DNA from: Chelativorans xinjiangensis
GTDB taxonomy: Bacteria; Pseudomonadota; Alphaproteobacteria; Rhizobiales; Rhizobiaceae
Direction of reading: 5' to 3'
Length of the DNA stretch: 64,000 nt
NCBI RefSeq assembly: GCF_009812055.1
Contig: NZ_WQNH01000023.1
Span: forward strand, 1 to 64,000
The notes under the pieces: model-generated
The model's database searches: none
What the model was told of the DNA's origin: nothing
Seen by the model: the letters and a program-made list of their open reading frames with translations, nothing else
Shown here: positions 32,588 to 41,771 of the stretch, piece by piece
Layout: every line of letters starts with the position of its first letter
How positions within the stretch are numbered: position 1 is the stretch's first letter
Position numbers and translations under genes: made by a program

Positions 32588-35500
32588 ATGCATATCCTCG
32601 CCACCAGCTCCGCCTCGCTCGAGGATCTGATCGAGCCGGTAGACCTTCGCCAGACGCCGGCGGAGATGGTCGCGCTATCGTTTACCGACAGCGACCTGGC
32701 GGGGATTGCGGCGGCGTGGAAGGCTGGCCGGGAGACGTTGCCCTCGCTGCGGCTCGCCGCGCTCGGCGACCTGCGCCATCCCATGTCGGTCGATCTATGG
32801 ATCGACAGCGTGGCTTCCCATGCGAAGGTCGTGGCGGCGCGTGTCCTCGGCGGCTACGACTGGTGGCGCTACGGCTGCGACAGGCTGGCGGCGGTTGCCC
32901 GCGAGCGTGGCATTGCGCTCATTCTGCTCCCCGGCGAATGCCGCGAGGGCGATGAGCGGCTTGCCGCGCTTTCGACGGTTTGCGGGGAGACTTACGAAAC
33001 CCTGCTCGGCTTTTTCCGTGAGGGTGGGCCCGAGAACATGGCGCTTTTCGTGCGCCATATGGCGCGCCTTGCCGGCCGCGAGATTTCGGTGGGCGAGGCG
33101 CGGGCGCTGGCGCGCGCCGGATACTATGCGCCGGGCCAAGGTGTCACCGGGTTGGCGCACTACCGGTCGCTGGCGGCGTCGGGCCGGCCGGTCGTGCCGG
33201 TGCTTTTCTACCGCTCCATGCTGCTGGCCAACGATGTGGCGCCAATCGATGCGCTTGCCCGTGCGCTGGACGAGAAGGGCGTTCTGGCGGTGCCTGTCTT
33301 CGTTTCCACGCTGCGCGATTCCTCCGCCCGGCAGCTTCTGGATGAGGCGGTAGAGGCGTTGCGGCCCGCCGCTCTCATCACCACCACCGCCTTTGCGAGC
33401 GGCATCAAGGGCGCGGAAGAATGCCTCTTCGACCGGCTCGGCCTGCCGGTCTTCCAGGTTGCCGTCGCGACAACCCGGCGCGAGGCATGGAAGAGCGGCC
33501 AGCGCGGCATGGCACCCGCCGATCTCGCCATGCATGTGGTGCTGCCGGAACTCGACGGCCGCATCATGGCCGGGGCGATCTCCTTCAAGGACAGGCAGGC
33601 GCCGGACCCGGCGCTGGCGGTCAGCCTGCAGGTCAACCGGCCGGAGCCGGATCGGGTGGCACAGGTGGCCGAGCGGTTGGCCGCCTTTCTTGCGCTCCAA
33701 TCCACACCGCGCGTGGGGCGGCGCATCGCCATCGTCCTGCCGGACTATCCGGCCGCAACGGGGCGCAGCGGCTATGCGGTCGGGCTTGACGTGCCGCAAA
33801 GCGCCATCGCCATGCTGCACGACCTGAAGGCGGAAGGGTATCGGGTGGAGGATGTTCCCGAGACGCCGCGCGCCCTGATGCGCCTTCTGGAGCGCGAGAG
33901 GGCCGGCATAGCCGCCGAAGATTATGCCGCCGCCTTCGCACACCTGCCGCAGGAGGCGCGCAACGCGGTAGAGACCGCCTGGGGCGTGCCGGGGGGCGAG
34001 GATTTTTGTTTCCGCGCAGCGCGCTTCGGCAACATCACTGTGGCTTTTGCGCCCGATCGCGGCCGCGCGGCGGACCGCAGGACGGAGTATCACGATCCAG
34101 TGCTGCCGCCCGGCCATCCGCTTATCGCCTTCGGCCTGTGGTTGCGTGAGGGGCTGGGCTGCCACGCACTTGTCCATCTGGGTGCGCACGGCACGCTCGA
34201 ATGGTTGCCGGGCAAGGCCGTCGCATTGAGCGGCACTTGTTTCCCCGAGCTCGTGGCTGGTCCGCCGCCGGTGGTCTACCCCTTCATCGTCAGCAATCCG
34301 GGCGAGGCGGCACAGGCCAAGCGGCGGATCGCCGCCGTGACGCTGGGCCATCTGACGCCGCCACTGGTCGGTGCCGGCTTGAGCGATGAGCAGCAGGCGC
34401 TGGAGCGCCTGGTCGACGAATATGCGCAGGCCGACGGCCTCGACCGCCGCCGCCGCGACCGGCTGGCAAAGCTGATCGTGGAGACGGCGCAGAACACCGG
34501 TCTTGCCCGCGAGGCCGGTGTTGACGAGGGGGACGACCCGGAAGCAGCACTGCTGCGCATCGATGCGTGGCTCTGCGACCTCAAGGATTTCGCCATCAAG
34601 GATGGGCTTCACATCTACGGCCGTGCGGCCGATGGCGAAGCCGATCCACTGCGGGTCGAGAGTGCGGAACGCGAACGTACCGCCTTCATCGCTGCGCTGG
34701 ACGGCAAGCGGGTACCGCCCGGGCCGTCGGGCGCGCCGTCGCGCGGTCGGACCGATGTGCTGCCCACAGGACGCAATCTTTTCACCGCCGATCCGCGCAC
34801 GCTGCCGACGCCTACTGCCGTGGCGCTCGGCACAACCGCCGCCGATGAGATCGTGCGGGCATATCTGCAGGAGCACGGCGACTACCCGCGCGCGCTGGTG
34901 CTCGACCTATGGGGCAGCGCCAGCCTGCGCACGGGGGGCGAAGAGATTGCGCAAGGTCTGGCGCTGATGGGCTGCCGCCCGCAATGGGATGCCGCCACCG
35001 GGCGCGTGACCGGCATCGAGGTGCTGCCGCCTGCCGCCTTCGGCCGCCCACGCATCGATGTCACCTGGCGCATCTCGGGGCTGTTCCGCGACATGTTCCC
35101 GACGCAGATCGCCTTGATCGACGCCGCCGTTGCCGCCGTCGCCGCGCGCGACGAGACGCAGGACGAGAACCCGCTTGCCGCCGCGGGACGCAGCGAGGGA
35201 AGGGTGCCGGCGCGTATTTTCGGCTCCGCCCCCGGCACCTATGGCGCGGGTATCGAGGAGCGTCTCGCGCGTGGCGACTGGCAGGATCGCTCGGAACTCG
35301 GCGAGGCCTATCTCGAAGCCGCCTCTCACGTTTTCGGCGGGGCGGAAGGAGAGGGGCGGGCGGCGCCCGGTGCCTTCGCGGAACGCGTCGGCCGGGCCGA
35401 CTTGCTGGTGCACACAGGCGACGATCCAGGCCGCGATATCCTCGAAGGTTCCGCCGACGTGGCCTTCATCGGCGGCTTTTCCGCGGCACTTGCAGCACTT

Positions 35501-35929
35501 GGCGGCAAGGCGGATCTCGTCGTGCTCGATACGACGGATCCCGAACGTCCGCGCGCCCGCTCGTTGACGTCTGCCGTCACGCGCGCCGTGCGCGCCCGCG
35601 CGCTCAACCCGCGCTTCATCGAAGGCCAGTTGCGGCATGGGCCGCGGGGGGCGGCCGAGTTTGCCGAGACCGTGGATCGCCTCGTCGGCTTCGCCGAGAC
35701 GACGAACGCGATCCCCGGGGGACTGATCGAGGCGGTTCACGCCGCCTATCTGGAAGACAGGCGGGTGTGCGACTTCCTGTTTCGGGAAAATCCGGCGGCG
35801 CTCCGCGCCATTGCCGAGCGCTTTGCCGACGCACGCCGACGCGGCCTCTGGCACCCGCGCCGCAATGCGGTGGACGACGGCCTTGCGGAATTGATCGCCG
35901 AAGCACGCAAGCAGGAGGAGGTTGCATGA
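32588..35929 (+). CDS. cobN: Cobaltochelatase subunit CobN
   Basis: A 1113-residue magnesium-chelatase-H-like subunit that binds hydrogenobyrinic acid a,c-diamide for ATP-dependent cobalt insertion. Recognised by GGYDWWRYG, HLGAHGTLEWLPGKAVALS, RTDVLPTGRNLFTADPRTLP and VIDVTWRISGLFRDMFP-type segments. It is somewhat shorter than the roughly 1250-1280 residues I know for aerobic CobN. The AAA+ partners CobS and CobT (chelatase) are not in this window. ATG at 32588 follows cobW by 4 bases; the end overlaps cobG by four. Confidence 0.95.
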   Translation: MHILATSSASLEDLIEPVDLRQTPAEMVALSFTDSDLAGIAAAWKAGRETLPSLRLAALGDLRHPMSVDLWIDSVASHAKVVAARVLGGYDWWRYGCDRLAAVARERGIALILLPGECREGDERLAALSTVCGETYETLLGFFREGGPENMALFVRHMARLAGREISVGEARALARAGYYAPGQGVTGLAHYRSLAASGRPVVPVLFYRSMLLANDVAPIDALARALDEKGVLAVPVFVSTLRDSSARQLLDEAVEALRPAALITTTAFASGIKGAEECLFDRLGLPVFQVAVATTRREAWKSGQRGMAPADLAMHVVLPELDGRIMAGAISFKDRQAPDPALAVSLQVNRPEPDRVAQVAERLAAFLALQSTPRVGRRIAIVLPDYPAATGRSGYAVGLDVPQSAIAMLHDLKAEGYRVEDVPETPRALMRLLERERAGIAAEDYAAAFAHLPQEARNAVETAWGVPGGEDFCFRAARFGNITVAFAPDRGRAADRRTEYHDPVLPPGHPLIAFGLWLREGLGCHALVHLGAHGTLEWLPGKAVALSGTCFPELVAGPPPVVYPFIVSNPGEAAQAKRRIAAVTLGHLTPPLVGAGLSDEQQALERLVDEYAQADGLDRRRRDRLAKLIVETAQNTGLAREAGVDEGDDPEAALLRIDAWLCDLKDFAIKDGLHIYGRAADGEADPLRVESAERERTAFIAALDGKRVPPGPSGAPSRGRTDVLPTGRNLFTADPRTLPTPTAVALGTTAADEIVRAYLQEHGDYPRALVLDLWGSASLRTGGEEIAQGLALMGCRPQWDAATGRVTGIEVLPPAAFGRPRIDVTWRISGLFRDMFPTQIALIDAAVAAVAARDETQDENPLAAAGRSEGRVPARIFGSAPGTYGAGIEERLARGDWQDRSELGEAYLEAASHVFGGAEGEGRAAPGAFAERVGRADLLVHTGDDPGRDILEGSADVAFIGGFSAALAALGGKADLVVLDTTDPERPRARSLTSAVTRAVRARALNPRFIEGQLRHGPRGAAEFAETVDRLVGFAETTNAIPGGLIEAVHAAYLEDRRVCDFLFRENPAALRAIAERFADARRRGLWHPRRNAVDDGLAELIAEARKQEEVA

Positions 35930-37323
35930 GCCTTCGCCGTGGCGCCTGCCCCTCGCTTTCCGCGCCGATGCAGACCGGCGACGGCCTGCTCGCCCGTCTC
36001 AACCCTGTGGGAGGCCATCTTTCCGGGCGCCAACTGGCGGGGCTTGCGCGGGTGGCGGAGAGGCTCGGCAACGGTATTCTGGAGATCACCGCTCGCGGCA
36101 GCCTGCAGGTGCGGGGACTGACGGAGGAGAGCGCGGTCGCGCTTGGCGTGGAGGTGGAGGCGCTGGGGATCGAGGTGCGCTCCGGGTTGCCGGTCGATAT
36201 CAGTCCGTTAGCCGGGCTCGACGCCGGGGAGGTTGCCGATCCGCGCGGGCTGGCCCGCGAGATTTGGGAGCGCTGTGAAGCCTTGGGGCTGAGTTCGCGG
36301 CTGGGGCCGAAAGTTTCGGTGACAGTCGATGGTGGTGGTTCGCTGGGGCTTGGCGGGGTGTTTGCGGACGTGAAGCTGGAAGCCGTGGCTGGCTTTCGCG
36401 CCCTCCTCTGTCCTGCCGGACATCTCCCCCACAAGGGGGGAGGTCGGCTGTCATCAACGTCTTTCCAAATTTCGGAAGAGGGGGCCGGCGCTAGCGGCCG
36501 ATCAATCTCCCCCCTTGTGGGGGAGATGTCCGGCAGGACGGAGGGGGGCGTGAAAGGGCACACCTTCTCCGACACGAGTACCACATGGCGCCTTCGCGTC
36601 GGCAGTGCCTCTGCCACCGCTCGCGAACTGGGTCACTTCGCGCAGGCCGATGCGGCGGAAACTACCCTGCGCATCCTAAAAGCCGTTGCCGAACGCGGTG
36701 CCGATGCGCGGGCGCGCAATCTTTCAGATGCTGAACTGGCTAAGGTTACGGGCTGCGAACCGGCCTCTAGCGCCACATCTGCTGAACCCATGCGCTCGCC
36801 GGTGGGCCGGTTCGCACTTGTCGGCGGTGGGCGGGCGACGGGGATGGCGCTTGCCTACGGGCAGATCGAAAGCGGTGCCCTTCTCGCCTTGGTGCAAGCC
36901 ATCGGAGAAGAGCGGGGCGTGTGCCTCGCGCGCGGCAGGGGCCTGCTCGTCCTGGGCGTGGGAGAACATGAGGGCACGGCGCTCTTAGCCGCCGCCGAAC
37001 GCCTCGGTCTCATCGCCAAGCCCGACGATCCGCGCCTTTCCATCGCCGTTTGCGCGGGTAAACCCGCCTGTGCCTCGGCACATCTGGCCACAAGGCACCT
37101 CGCCGACAGGATCGTCGCAAGCCGGCCGGACCTGCTCGACGGCGACTACCAACTGCATCTTTCAGGCTGCGGCAAGCAGTGCGCCCGCCCCTCCCGCGCG
37201 TCGGTGACGCTGATGGGTGTCGAGGGCGGTTTTGAGATCAGCGCCGAAGGCACCGCCATCCCATCCGATCTCAAGGCCCTGCTTTGCGAGCTGGCCGAGG
37301 AACAATTCAGGCAACGCCCATGA
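35926..37323 (+). CDS. cobG: Precorrin-3B synthase CobG with in-frame repeat insertion
   Basis: A 465-residue nitrite/sulfite-reductase-like monooxygenase that makes precorrin-3B in the aerobic pathway. Seen: RRGACPSLSAPMQTGDGLLAR, GRQLAGLARVAERLGNGILE, and the cysteines of the Fe-S/siroheme site in CAGKPACASAHLATR and LSGCGKQCARPS. Residues about 159-211 are the translation of a palindromic repeat (36401-36557), between VFADVKLEAV and TWRLRVGSAS, where relatives have a few residues. The reading frame is kept, so the enzyme may still work with a surface loop. ATGA overlaps link it to cobN and cobH. Confidence 0.93.
   Translation: MSLRRGACPSLSAPMQTGDGLLARLNPVGGHLSGRQLAGLARVAERLGNGILEITARGSLQVRGLTEESAVALGVEVEALGIEVRSGLPVDISPLAGLDAGEVADPRGLAREIWERCEALGLSSRLGPKVSVTVDGGGSLGLGGVFADVKLEAVAGFRALLCPAGHLPHKGGGRLSSTSFQISEEGAGASGRSISPLVGEMSGRTEGGVKGHTFSDTSTTWRLRVGSASATARELGHFAQADAAETTLRILKAVAERGADARARNLSDAELAKVTGCEPASSATSAEPMRSPVGRFALVGGGRATGMALAYGQIESGALLALVQAIGEERGVCLARGRGLLVLGVGEHEGTALLAAAERLGLIAKPDDPRLSIAVCAGKPACASAHLATRHLADRIVASRPDLLDGDYQLHLSGCGKQCARPSRASVTLMGVEGGFEISAEGTAIPSDLKALLCELAEEQFRQRP
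36401..36557. repeat. Composite palindromic repeat, copy 2, inside cobG
   Basis: Left arm about 36401-36443 and right arm about 36501-36550 are inverted copies sharing TCCTGCCGGACATCTCCCCC, with a middle of about 57 bases. Same structure and sequence as 61-228. In the cobG frame it encodes CPAGHLPHKGGG, a short linker and SPLVGEMSGRTEGG. No stop codon and no frameshift are introduced. Confidence 0.92.
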
Positions 37324-37949
37324 CAACCGACTACATCCGCGACGGTAAGGTCATCTACGAGAAATCCTTCGCCATCATCCGGGCGGAGGCCGATCTTTCG
37401 CGCTTTTCCGAGGCGCAGGCGGATGTGGCGGTGCGCATGATCCATGCCTGCGGGCTGGTTGAGGCGGCACGCGACTTTGTGTTCTCTCCCGACTTCGTGG
37501 AGGCGGCGCGGGCAGCGCTGGCGGCAGGCAGCCCGATCTTTTGCGATGCCGAAATGGTGGCGCATGGCATCACACGGGCGCGCTTGCCGGCCGGGAACGA
37601 GGTGCTTTGTACGCTGCGTGATCCGCGTACGCCCGAGATCGCCGGGAGGATCGGCAACACGCGCTCGGCCGCTGCACTCGAACTTTGGCGGGAGCGTCTC
37701 GAAGGCGCGGTGGTCGCCATTGGCAATGCGCCGACGGCGCTTTTCCACCTGCTCGACATGCTCGAAGCGGGGGCGCCGAGGCCCGCTGCGATTATCGGTA
37801 TGCCGGTCGGCTTCGTGGGCGCGGCGGAATCGAAGGAGGCGCTGGCGGCAGGCGGCCACGGTATTCCTTTCGCCATCGTTCGGGGGCGGCTCGGCGGCAG
37901 CGCCATGACGGCAGCGGCGGTGAATGCGTTGGCGAGGACGGGTATATGA
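37320..37949 (+). CDS. cobH: Precorrin-8X methylmutase
   Basis: A 209-residue mutase that moves a methyl from C-11 to C-12 to give hydrogenobyrinic acid. Typical segments: YEKSFAIIRAEADL, VRMIHACGLVEAARD, the catalytic-His region MVAHGITRARL, VAIGNAPTALFHLLDML and IGMPVGFVGAAESKEAL. ATG at 37320 overlaps the cobG stop by four bases, as does cobI with its own stop. Confidence 0.97.
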   Translation: MTTDYIRDGKVIYEKSFAIIRAEADLSRFSEAQADVAVRMIHACGLVEAARDFVFSPDFVEAARAALAAGSPIFCDAEMVAHGITRARLPAGNEVLCTLRDPRTPEIAGRIGNTRSAAALELWRERLEGAVVAIGNAPTALFHLLDMLEAGAPRPAAIIGMPVGFVGAAESKEALAAGGHGIPFAIVRGRLGGSAMTAAAVNALARTGI

Positions 37950-38671
37950 GCGGGCGGTTGATCGGCGTCGGCACCGGGCCGGGCGATCCGGAGCTTCTTA
38001 CGCTGAAGGCGGTGAAGGCACTTGGCGTGGCCGATGTGGTGGCGCATTTCGCGAAGCGGGGCAACGGCAGCAATGCGCGCGCCATCGTCGCGGCGCATAT
38101 GCGTGCGGATGTGGTCGAGCTGCCGCTGTTTTACCCGGTGACGACCGAGATTGCGAAAAGCGCACCGGCCTATGGCGAGGCCATCTCCTGCTTCTATGAG
38201 GAGGCGGCGGAAGCCGTGGAGGCGCATCTGGCGGCCGGGCGCACCGTTGCCGTCCTGAGCGAGGGCGACCCGCTGTTTTACGGCTCCTATATGCATCTGC
38301 ATGTGCGGCTGGCCGACCGCTATCCGACGGAGGTGATCGCCGGCATTACGGCGATGTCAGGCTGCTGGTCGGCCGTGGGCCTGCCCATCGTGCAGGGCGA
38401 CGATGTGCTTTCGGTGCTGCCGGGAACGCTGCCGGAAACCGAGCTTCAGCGTCGGCTCGATGATGCTGAGGCCTGCGTCATCATGAAAGTGGGGCGAAAT
38501 CTCGCAAAGATCCGCCGTGCGCTTCAGGCGACGGGCAGGCTTGGCGAGGCCATCTTCGTGGAGCGCGGCACCATGGCGGCCATGGCCACGATACGGCTTG
38601 CGGACAAGGCGGACGACGAGGCCGCCTATTTCTCCATCGTGCTGGTTCCGGGCTGGAGGGACAGGCCATGA
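37946..38671 (+). CDS. cobI: Precorrin-2 C20-methyltransferase
   Basis: A 241-residue SAM-dependent tetrapyrrole methylase: GVGTGPGDPELLTLKAVKAL at the N-terminus, VAVLSEGDPLFYGSYMHLH, AGITAMSGCWSAVGLPI and VIMKVGRN. It methylates C-20 of precorrin-2. Translation is coupled to cobH and cobJ through ATGA overlaps. Confidence 0.96.
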   Translation: MSGRLIGVGTGPGDPELLTLKAVKALGVADVVAHFAKRGNGSNARAIVAAHMRADVVELPLFYPVTTEIAKSAPAYGEAISCFYEEAAEAVEAHLAAGRTVAVLSEGDPLFYGSYMHLHVRLADRYPTEVIAGITAMSGCWSAVGLPIVQGDDVLSVLPGTLPETELQRRLDDAEACVIMKVGRNLAKIRRALQATGRLGEAIFVERGTMAAMATIRLADKADDEAAYFSIVLVPGWRDRP

Positions 38672-39432
38672 GCGGCCGGATCGTGGTGGTGGGCCTCGGC
38701 CCCGGCAGCCCGGACCAGATGACGCCGGAGGCGTGCGCCGCCCTTGCAGAGGCGAGCGACTTCTTCGGCTATGCGCCCTATCTCGACCGGCTCGAGCTTG
38801 CGCCCGGCCAGACGCGCCATGCTTCCGACAACCGGGAAGAGCTTTCGCGCGCCGGCGCGGCGCTCGAGATGGCGGCGTCCGGCCGCAGTGTGGCCGTGGT
38901 CTCCGGAGGGGATGCCGGCGTCTTCGCCATGGCCGCTGCCGTTTGCGAGGCGATCGAAGCAGGCCCTGCCGAATGGCGCGACATCGAGTTTCTCGTGGTG
39001 CCCGGCGTCACGGCCATGCTCGCCGTAGCCGCCCGCACGGGCGCTCCGCTCGGTCATGACTTCTGCGCCATGTCCCTGTCGGACAACCTGAAGCCGTGGG
39101 AGCTGATAGAGGCGCGGCTGCGGGCGGCGGCGGGAGCGGGTTTCGCGCTTGCCTTCTACAACCCCGTGAGCCGCGCGCGGCCGTGGCAGCTCGGCCGGGC
39201 GTTCGAGATTTTGCGCGAAATTCTTGCACCAGCCACGCCCGTCATCTTCGGCCGTGCCGCCGGCCGGCCCGACGAACGCATGACGGTCACGACGCTGGGT
39301 GAGGCGCGCTCCGACCAGGCGGATATGGCGACGTGCGTCATCGTGGGCTCGGCGGAGACGCGTGTCGTTGCGCGCGAGGGCCGGCCGCCGCTCGTCTATT
39401 CCCCGCGCTCGGCCGGGAGGCAGGCGAGATGA
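38668..39432 (+). CDS. cobJ: Precorrin-3B C17-methyltransferase
   Basis: A 254-residue SAM methylase that contracts the ring at C-17. Motifs: VVVGLGPGSPDQMTPEA, VVSGGDAGVFAMAAAV, VPGVTAMLAVAARTGAPLGH, DFCAMSLSDNLKPWELI and LAFYNPVSRARPWQL. Its last 37 bases overlap the end of cobK on the opposite strand. It ends the first stretch of the rightward cob operon. Confidence 0.96.
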   Translation: MSGRIVVVGLGPGSPDQMTPEACAALAEASDFFGYAPYLDRLELAPGQTRHASDNREELSRAGAALEMAASGRSVAVVSGGDAGVFAMAAAVCEAIEAGPAEWRDIEFLVVPGVTAMLAVAARTGAPLGHDFCAMSLSDNLKPWELIEARLRAAAGAGFALAFYNPVSRARPWQLGRAFEILREILAPATPVIFGRAAGRPDERMTVTTLGEARSDQADMATCVIVGSAETRVVAREGRPPLVYSPRSAGRQAR

Positions 39433-40169
39433 CGGATGCGCTCTATCGCTGCTTCCACAGTGGCCACCGCGTCGCTTGCGGGCGGGTGCGGGCGGCGCAC
39501 CATGACGACCGGCAGGCCGAGCGCCCGTGCGGCAGCGATCTTGCCGTAGGTCGCGTTGCCGCCGCTGTTCTTGGCGACGACGATCTCGACACCGTTCTTC
39601 TCAAGCAACGCTCGCTCAGCCGCCTCGTCGAAGGGGCCGCGCTCGTGGATGAAGCGCGCGTTGGCGGGCGCGGCGGCAGGCTCCACGGGGTCGACGCTGC
39701 GCACGATGTAGAAATGCCACGGAAAGGCCGCGAAGGGAGCGAGTTCCTGCCGGCCGATGGCGAGGAACACCGTGCGCGGCTCTGCCCCGAGGAGCTTGGC
39801 CGCTTCCGTGGCATTCTCCGCCTCGATCCACCGGTCACCATCGACGGCTTGCCAGGGCGGGCGCTCCAGAGAAACGAGCGGTACCGCCGCCTGCTTCGCC
39901 GCACGCGCGGCGTTCTCCGAAATGCGGGCGGCGAAGGGATGCGTGGCGTCGAGCAGGATGCCGACGCCGTTTTCGCGGATATACCGCGCAAGACCCTCCG
40001 CCCCGCCGAAGCCGCCGCGGCGCACGTCGCCGGCCTGCATGCGCGGGTTGGCGGTGCGGCCGGCCAGCGAGAGGGTAACGCGCAGCCCGCCTTCTTGAAC
40101 GAGCGCTTCGGCGAGCCGGCGCGCTTCGCCGGTGCCGCCGAGGATGAGAACGTGCCGAGGGTTCATCAT
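39396..40169 (-). CDS. cobK: Precorrin-6A reductase
   Basis: A 257-residue NADPH-dependent reductase acting on the macrocycle of precorrin-6A. Start MMNPRHVLILGGTGEARRLA (ATG at 40169, with a second ATG at 40166). Further family segments: DATHPFAARISENAARAA, WIEAENATEAAKLL, FHERGPF-like FIHERGPFDEAAE and VAKNSGGNATYGKI. It is the only antisense gene within the rightward cob string: its 3' end overlaps cobJ by 37 bases and its start codon shares CATG (40167-40170) with cobL. Confidence 0.95.
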   Translation of the reverse strand: MMNPRHVLILGGTGEARRLAEALVQEGGLRVTLSLAGRTANPRMQAGDVRRGGFGGAEGLARYIRENGVGILLDATHPFAARISENAARAAKQAAVPLVSLERPPWQAVDGDRWIEAENATEAAKLLGAEPRTVFLAIGRQELAPFAAFPWHFYIVRSVDPVEPAAAPANARFIHERGPFDEAAERALLEKNGVEIVVAKNSGGNATYGKIAAARALGLPVVMVRRPHPPASDAVATVEAAIERIRHLACLPAERGE

Positions 40170-41409
40170 GCCATCTAGGGAAGGGACGGCACTCGGCGCA
40201 ACGGGAAAGTGGCTCGCAATCGTCGGCATCGGCGAGGACGGGGCGGAGGGGCTGAGCCCGGCGGCGCGGCAGCTCGTTGCCGAGGCCGAATTCGTTTTCG
40301 GCGGGCGGCGGCATCTCGATCTGGGGCGGGAACTGATACGGGGCGAGGCGCGGCCATGGCCCGTGCCTTTCGACAGCGCCATGACGGATATCGTTCGCCT
40401 GCGCGGCCGCAGGGTCTGCGTGCTTGCCTCCGGCGATCCGTTCCATTTCGGCGTGGGGGCAACGCTTGCGCGCCATATCGAGGCGGCCGAGATGCAGGTT
40501 GTGCCCGCGCCGTCGGCCTTCAGCCTCGCAGCGTCTCGGCTCGGATGGGCGCTTCAGGACGTAGAGACTGTCTCGCTGCACGGACGGCCGGTGGAACTGA
40601 TCCTGCCGCTCCTTCACCCCGGCCGCCGCATCATCGCGCTCACTTCCGATGGCGACGGGCCGAAGGCGGTTGCTGCCCTCCTTGCGCGTGAGGGCTTCGG
40701 CACCTCGCGTATCCATGTGCTGGAAGCGCTGGGCGGGCGGCAGGAGCGGTCCGGCATCTTCCTGGCCGAGGCGATGGGAGATGCTTCTTTCAATCCGCTG
40801 AACGTCGTGGCGATAGAGGTGTCAGGTTCGGAGGATGCGCGTGTTCTGCCGCTTTCGGCCGGCCTTCCCGACGCGGCTTTCGAGCATGACGGGCAGATCA
40901 CCAAGCACAAGGTCCGGGCGCTGACGCTTTCAGCGCTCGCGCCGCGGCGCGGGGAGATGCTGTGGGACATCGGCGCCGGTTCGGGCTCGATTACCATCGC
41001 ATGGATGCTGGCCCATCCCTCCATGCGCGCTATCGCCGTCGAGACGGTTCCTGAACGTGCGGAGCGCATCCGGCGCAACGCTCGTGCGCTCGGTACGCCG
41101 GACTTGCAGGTGATCGTCGGTACGGCGCCGGCGGTACTCGGCGGGTTGCCTGCACCGGATGCGATCTTCATCGGCGGTGGCGGAAGTGATGCGGGTGTGG
41201 CGGACGCCGCTATGACGGCGCTCAAGCCCGGCGGACGGATGGTCGCCAACGCCGTGACGCTGGAGATGGAAGCCGTGCTCCTGCGGCTTCACGCGCGCCT
41301 CGGTGGGGATCTAACGAGGGTTGCGCTCTCCCGCGCTGCCTCCATCGGCGGCATGACCGGGTGGCGCCCGGCCATGCCTGTGACCCAGTGGAGATGGGTG
41401 AAGCCATGA
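40168..41409 (+). CDS. cobL: Precorrin-6Y C5,15-methyltransferase (decarboxylating)
   Basis: A 413-residue two-domain enzyme. The N-terminal CbiE-like domain (WLAIVGIGEDGAEGLSPAA, LASGDPFHFGVGATL) methylates C-5; the C-terminal CbiT-like domain from about residue 245 (ITKHKVRALTLSALAPRRGE, WDIGAGSGSITIAWML, IFIGGGGSDAGV) methylates C-15 and decarboxylates. ATG at 40168 interlocks with the divergent cobK start, so its promoter must lie in cobK or transcription continues from cobJ. Confidence 0.95.
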   Translation: MPSREGTALGATGKWLAIVGIGEDGAEGLSPAARQLVAEAEFVFGGRRHLDLGRELIRGEARPWPVPFDSAMTDIVRLRGRRVCVLASGDPFHFGVGATLARHIEAAEMQVVPAPSAFSLAASRLGWALQDVETVSLHGRPVELILPLLHPGRRIIALTSDGDGPKAVAALLAREGFGTSRIHVLEALGGRQERSGIFLAEAMGDASFNPLNVVAIEVSGSEDARVLPLSAGLPDAAFEHDGQITKHKVRALTLSALAPRRGEMLWDIGAGSGSITIAWMLAHPSMRAIAVETVPERAERIRRNARALGTPDLQVIVGTAPAVLGGLPAPDAIFIGGGGSDAGVADAAMTALKPGGRMVANAVTLEMEAVLLRLHARLGGDLTRVALSRAASIGGMTGWRPAMPVTQWRWVKP

Positions 41410-41771
41410 GGGTGGCGGGCATCGGATGCAGGTCGGGCGTTGCGGCGGGCGAGATCCTTGCGGCCGTGGAGGCGGGCGCGCCGGGGCTCGATGCCCTCGC
41501 CACCGCCGCCTTCAAGACGGACGAGCCGGGTATCGTCGCGGCAGCGGAGGTGCTTGGCATCCCTCTTATCGCTGTTTCGCAAGACGATTTGAAACGCGCC
41601 TCGGCGGGCTGCCTCACCCGCTCCGATGCCTCGCTCGCGGCGACGGGTGTTGCCTCTGTTTCGGAGGCTGCGGCCTTGGCGGTGGCCGGCGAGGGTAGCC
41701 GGCTCTTGGGCCCGCGCATCGCAACCGGCAATGTCACATGCGCCATCGCGCAAGGTAAGGACCAGGTATGA
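41406..41771 (+). CDS. cobE: Cobalamin biosynthesis protein CobE (CbiG C-terminal-like)
   Basis: A 121-residue protein matching the C-terminal domain of Cbi[20 protein letters not shown] at the start, [34 protein letters not shown] and [20 protein letters not shown]. CobE is found in aerobic B12 clusters; its exact step is not settled. ATGA overlaps with cobL and cobM. Confidence 0.93.
   Translation: MRVAGIGCRSGVAAGEILAAVEAGAPGLDALATAAFKTDEPGIVAAAEVLGIPLIAVSQDDLKRASAGCLTRSDASLAATGVASVSEAAALAVAGEGSRLLGPRIATGNVTCAIAQGKDQV

Noticed and set aside
32795-34876. A 693-codon minus-strand frame across cobN
   Set aside because: Shadow of cobN; no domain, no ribosome site, low-complexity Arg/Gly/His composition.
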